Positions 63,140-64,000 of a stretch of 64,000 nt of DNA are shown here, piece by piece (position 1 is the stretch's first letter; every line of letters starts with the position of its first letter). Source of the DNA: Omphiscola glabra (Eukaryota > Mollusca > Gastropoda > Lymnaeidae). The position numbers were made by a program, and so were the translations under genes. The notes below the pieces were generated by a model. The model was not told where the DNA came from. It saw nothing but the letters and a program-made list of their open reading frames with translations, and ran no database searches. The DNA lies in contig OZ024795.1 of NCBI GenBank assembly GCA_964017045.1, forward strand, positions 53,855,350 to 53,919,349, in the 5' to 3' direction.

Positions 63140-63825
63140 ATTATACATACGATATAGACGAATGGGGACAACATGGGACATCTTACAGCTGAATCAGACA
63201 TACGATATAGATGAATGGGGACAACATGGGACATCTTACAGCTGAATCAGACATACGATATAGACGAATGGGGACAACATGGGACATCTTACAGCTGAAT
63301 CAGACATACGATATAGATGAATGGGGACAACATGGGACATCTTACAGCTGAATCAGACATACGATATAGATGAATGGGGACAACATGGGACATCTTACAG
63401 CTGAATCAGACATACGATATAGATGAATGGGGACAACATGGGACATCTAACAGCTGAATCAGACATACGATATAGATGAATGGGGACAACATGGGACATC
63501 TTACAGCTGAATCAGACATACGATATAGATGAATGGGGACAACATGGGACATCTAACAGCTGAATCAGACATACGATATAGACGAATGGGGACAACATGG
63601 GACATCTTACAGCTGAATCAGACATACGATATAGATGAATGGGGACAACATGGGACATCTAACAGCTGAATCAGGCATACGATATAGTTGAAGAGAACTA
63701 AGGAATATCTCATTGCTAAATCAGACATACGATATAGATGAAGAGAACTAGGGAATATCTCATTGCTAAATCAGACATACGATATAGATGAGCAGAACTA
63801 GGGAATATCTCATTGCTAAATCACA
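63140..63825. repeat. Minisatellite, 53 bp x 10, then a diverged 57-bp form x 2-3
   Basis: The unit contains acatacgatatagatgaatg, then gggacaacatgggacatctt, then acagctgaatc. From 63680 the second half changes to gaactagggaatatctcatt. Confidence 0.94.
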
Positions 63826-64000
63826 GCTGATCTAGAAAAAATTAAAACCGAATGGAACTGATATTATAAATCCATGGCTCACCAAGAGTAAGCACACATT
63901 ATGGAGTGCGTCCCACAACAACAGAGCTATAGTCGAAAATGTCGGTATAGGTATGTGATACAACACAGGCTGCCAATGTCAGAAATGTCGTTATACAACA

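Noticed and set aside
5702..63825. CRISPR-like interpretation of the regular repeats
   Set aside because: The units are contiguous without unique spacers, the sequence is eukaryotic and there are no cas genes. These are minisatellites.

Overview
The window is eukaryotic nuclear DNA from an animal. It is AT-rich, has spliced exons with consensus GT/AG borders, and carries non-LTR retrotransposon and hAT transposon debris. I suspect a mollusc (possibly a gastropod), from the minisatellite-rich introns and the mix of hAT and L2-like elements, but nothing here proves the lineage.

One gene can be recognised. It is a RAPGEF2/RAPGEF6 (PDZ-GEF) orthologue on the minus strand, spread over about 50 kb. 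I resolve 21 consecutive coding exons from 50425 (5') down to 748. Every intron has GT-AG borders, and the reading phase is kept through all 20 junctions (4281 nt, 1427 codons). The order is: the C-terminal half of a first cNMP-binding-like domain, an acidic linker, a second cNMP-binding-like domain, RasGEF-N, PDZ, Ras-association, and catalytic RasGEF. The start of the first cNMP-binding-like domain (beyond 50425) and the tail after the RasGEF domain (left of 748) were not found and probably lie outside the window. Two further exons look plausible: an alternative first coding exon at 26495-26635 that would skip the first cNMP-binding-like domain, and a symmetric 120-nt cassette exon at 33654-33773.

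The rest is intron or 5' flank, and its main feature is tandem repetition. I count more than 55 separate minisatellite arrays with unrelated units of 15-88 bp. By a hand tally they cover about 45% of the window. The largest are a 35-bp array (11503-13906), a 62-bp array (27548-28974), 21-bp arrays (30394-31632 and 36620-37920), a 43-bp array (39872-40712), a 48-bp array (45485-46627), a 33-bp array (51172-52958), a 47-bp array (54890-56030), a 46-bp array (57735-58885) and a 42-bp array (60848-61815). Where the unit length is a multiple of three, the arrays give long, meaningless open frames on both strands.

Mobile elements: three hAT-type pieces (322-456; 43167-43572; 62772-63033, the last two with near-perfect 8-bp target duplications), four fragments of non-LTR retrotransposons (14213-15410, 19405-19700, 35830-36131, 41405-41835) and a short inverted-repeat element (39088-39165). 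Several of them contain private tandem arrays and several sit inside tandem arrays. One array at the donor of exon 3 has copied the 5' splice site about ten times. The region 50.4-64 kb shows no gene I can support with confidence.
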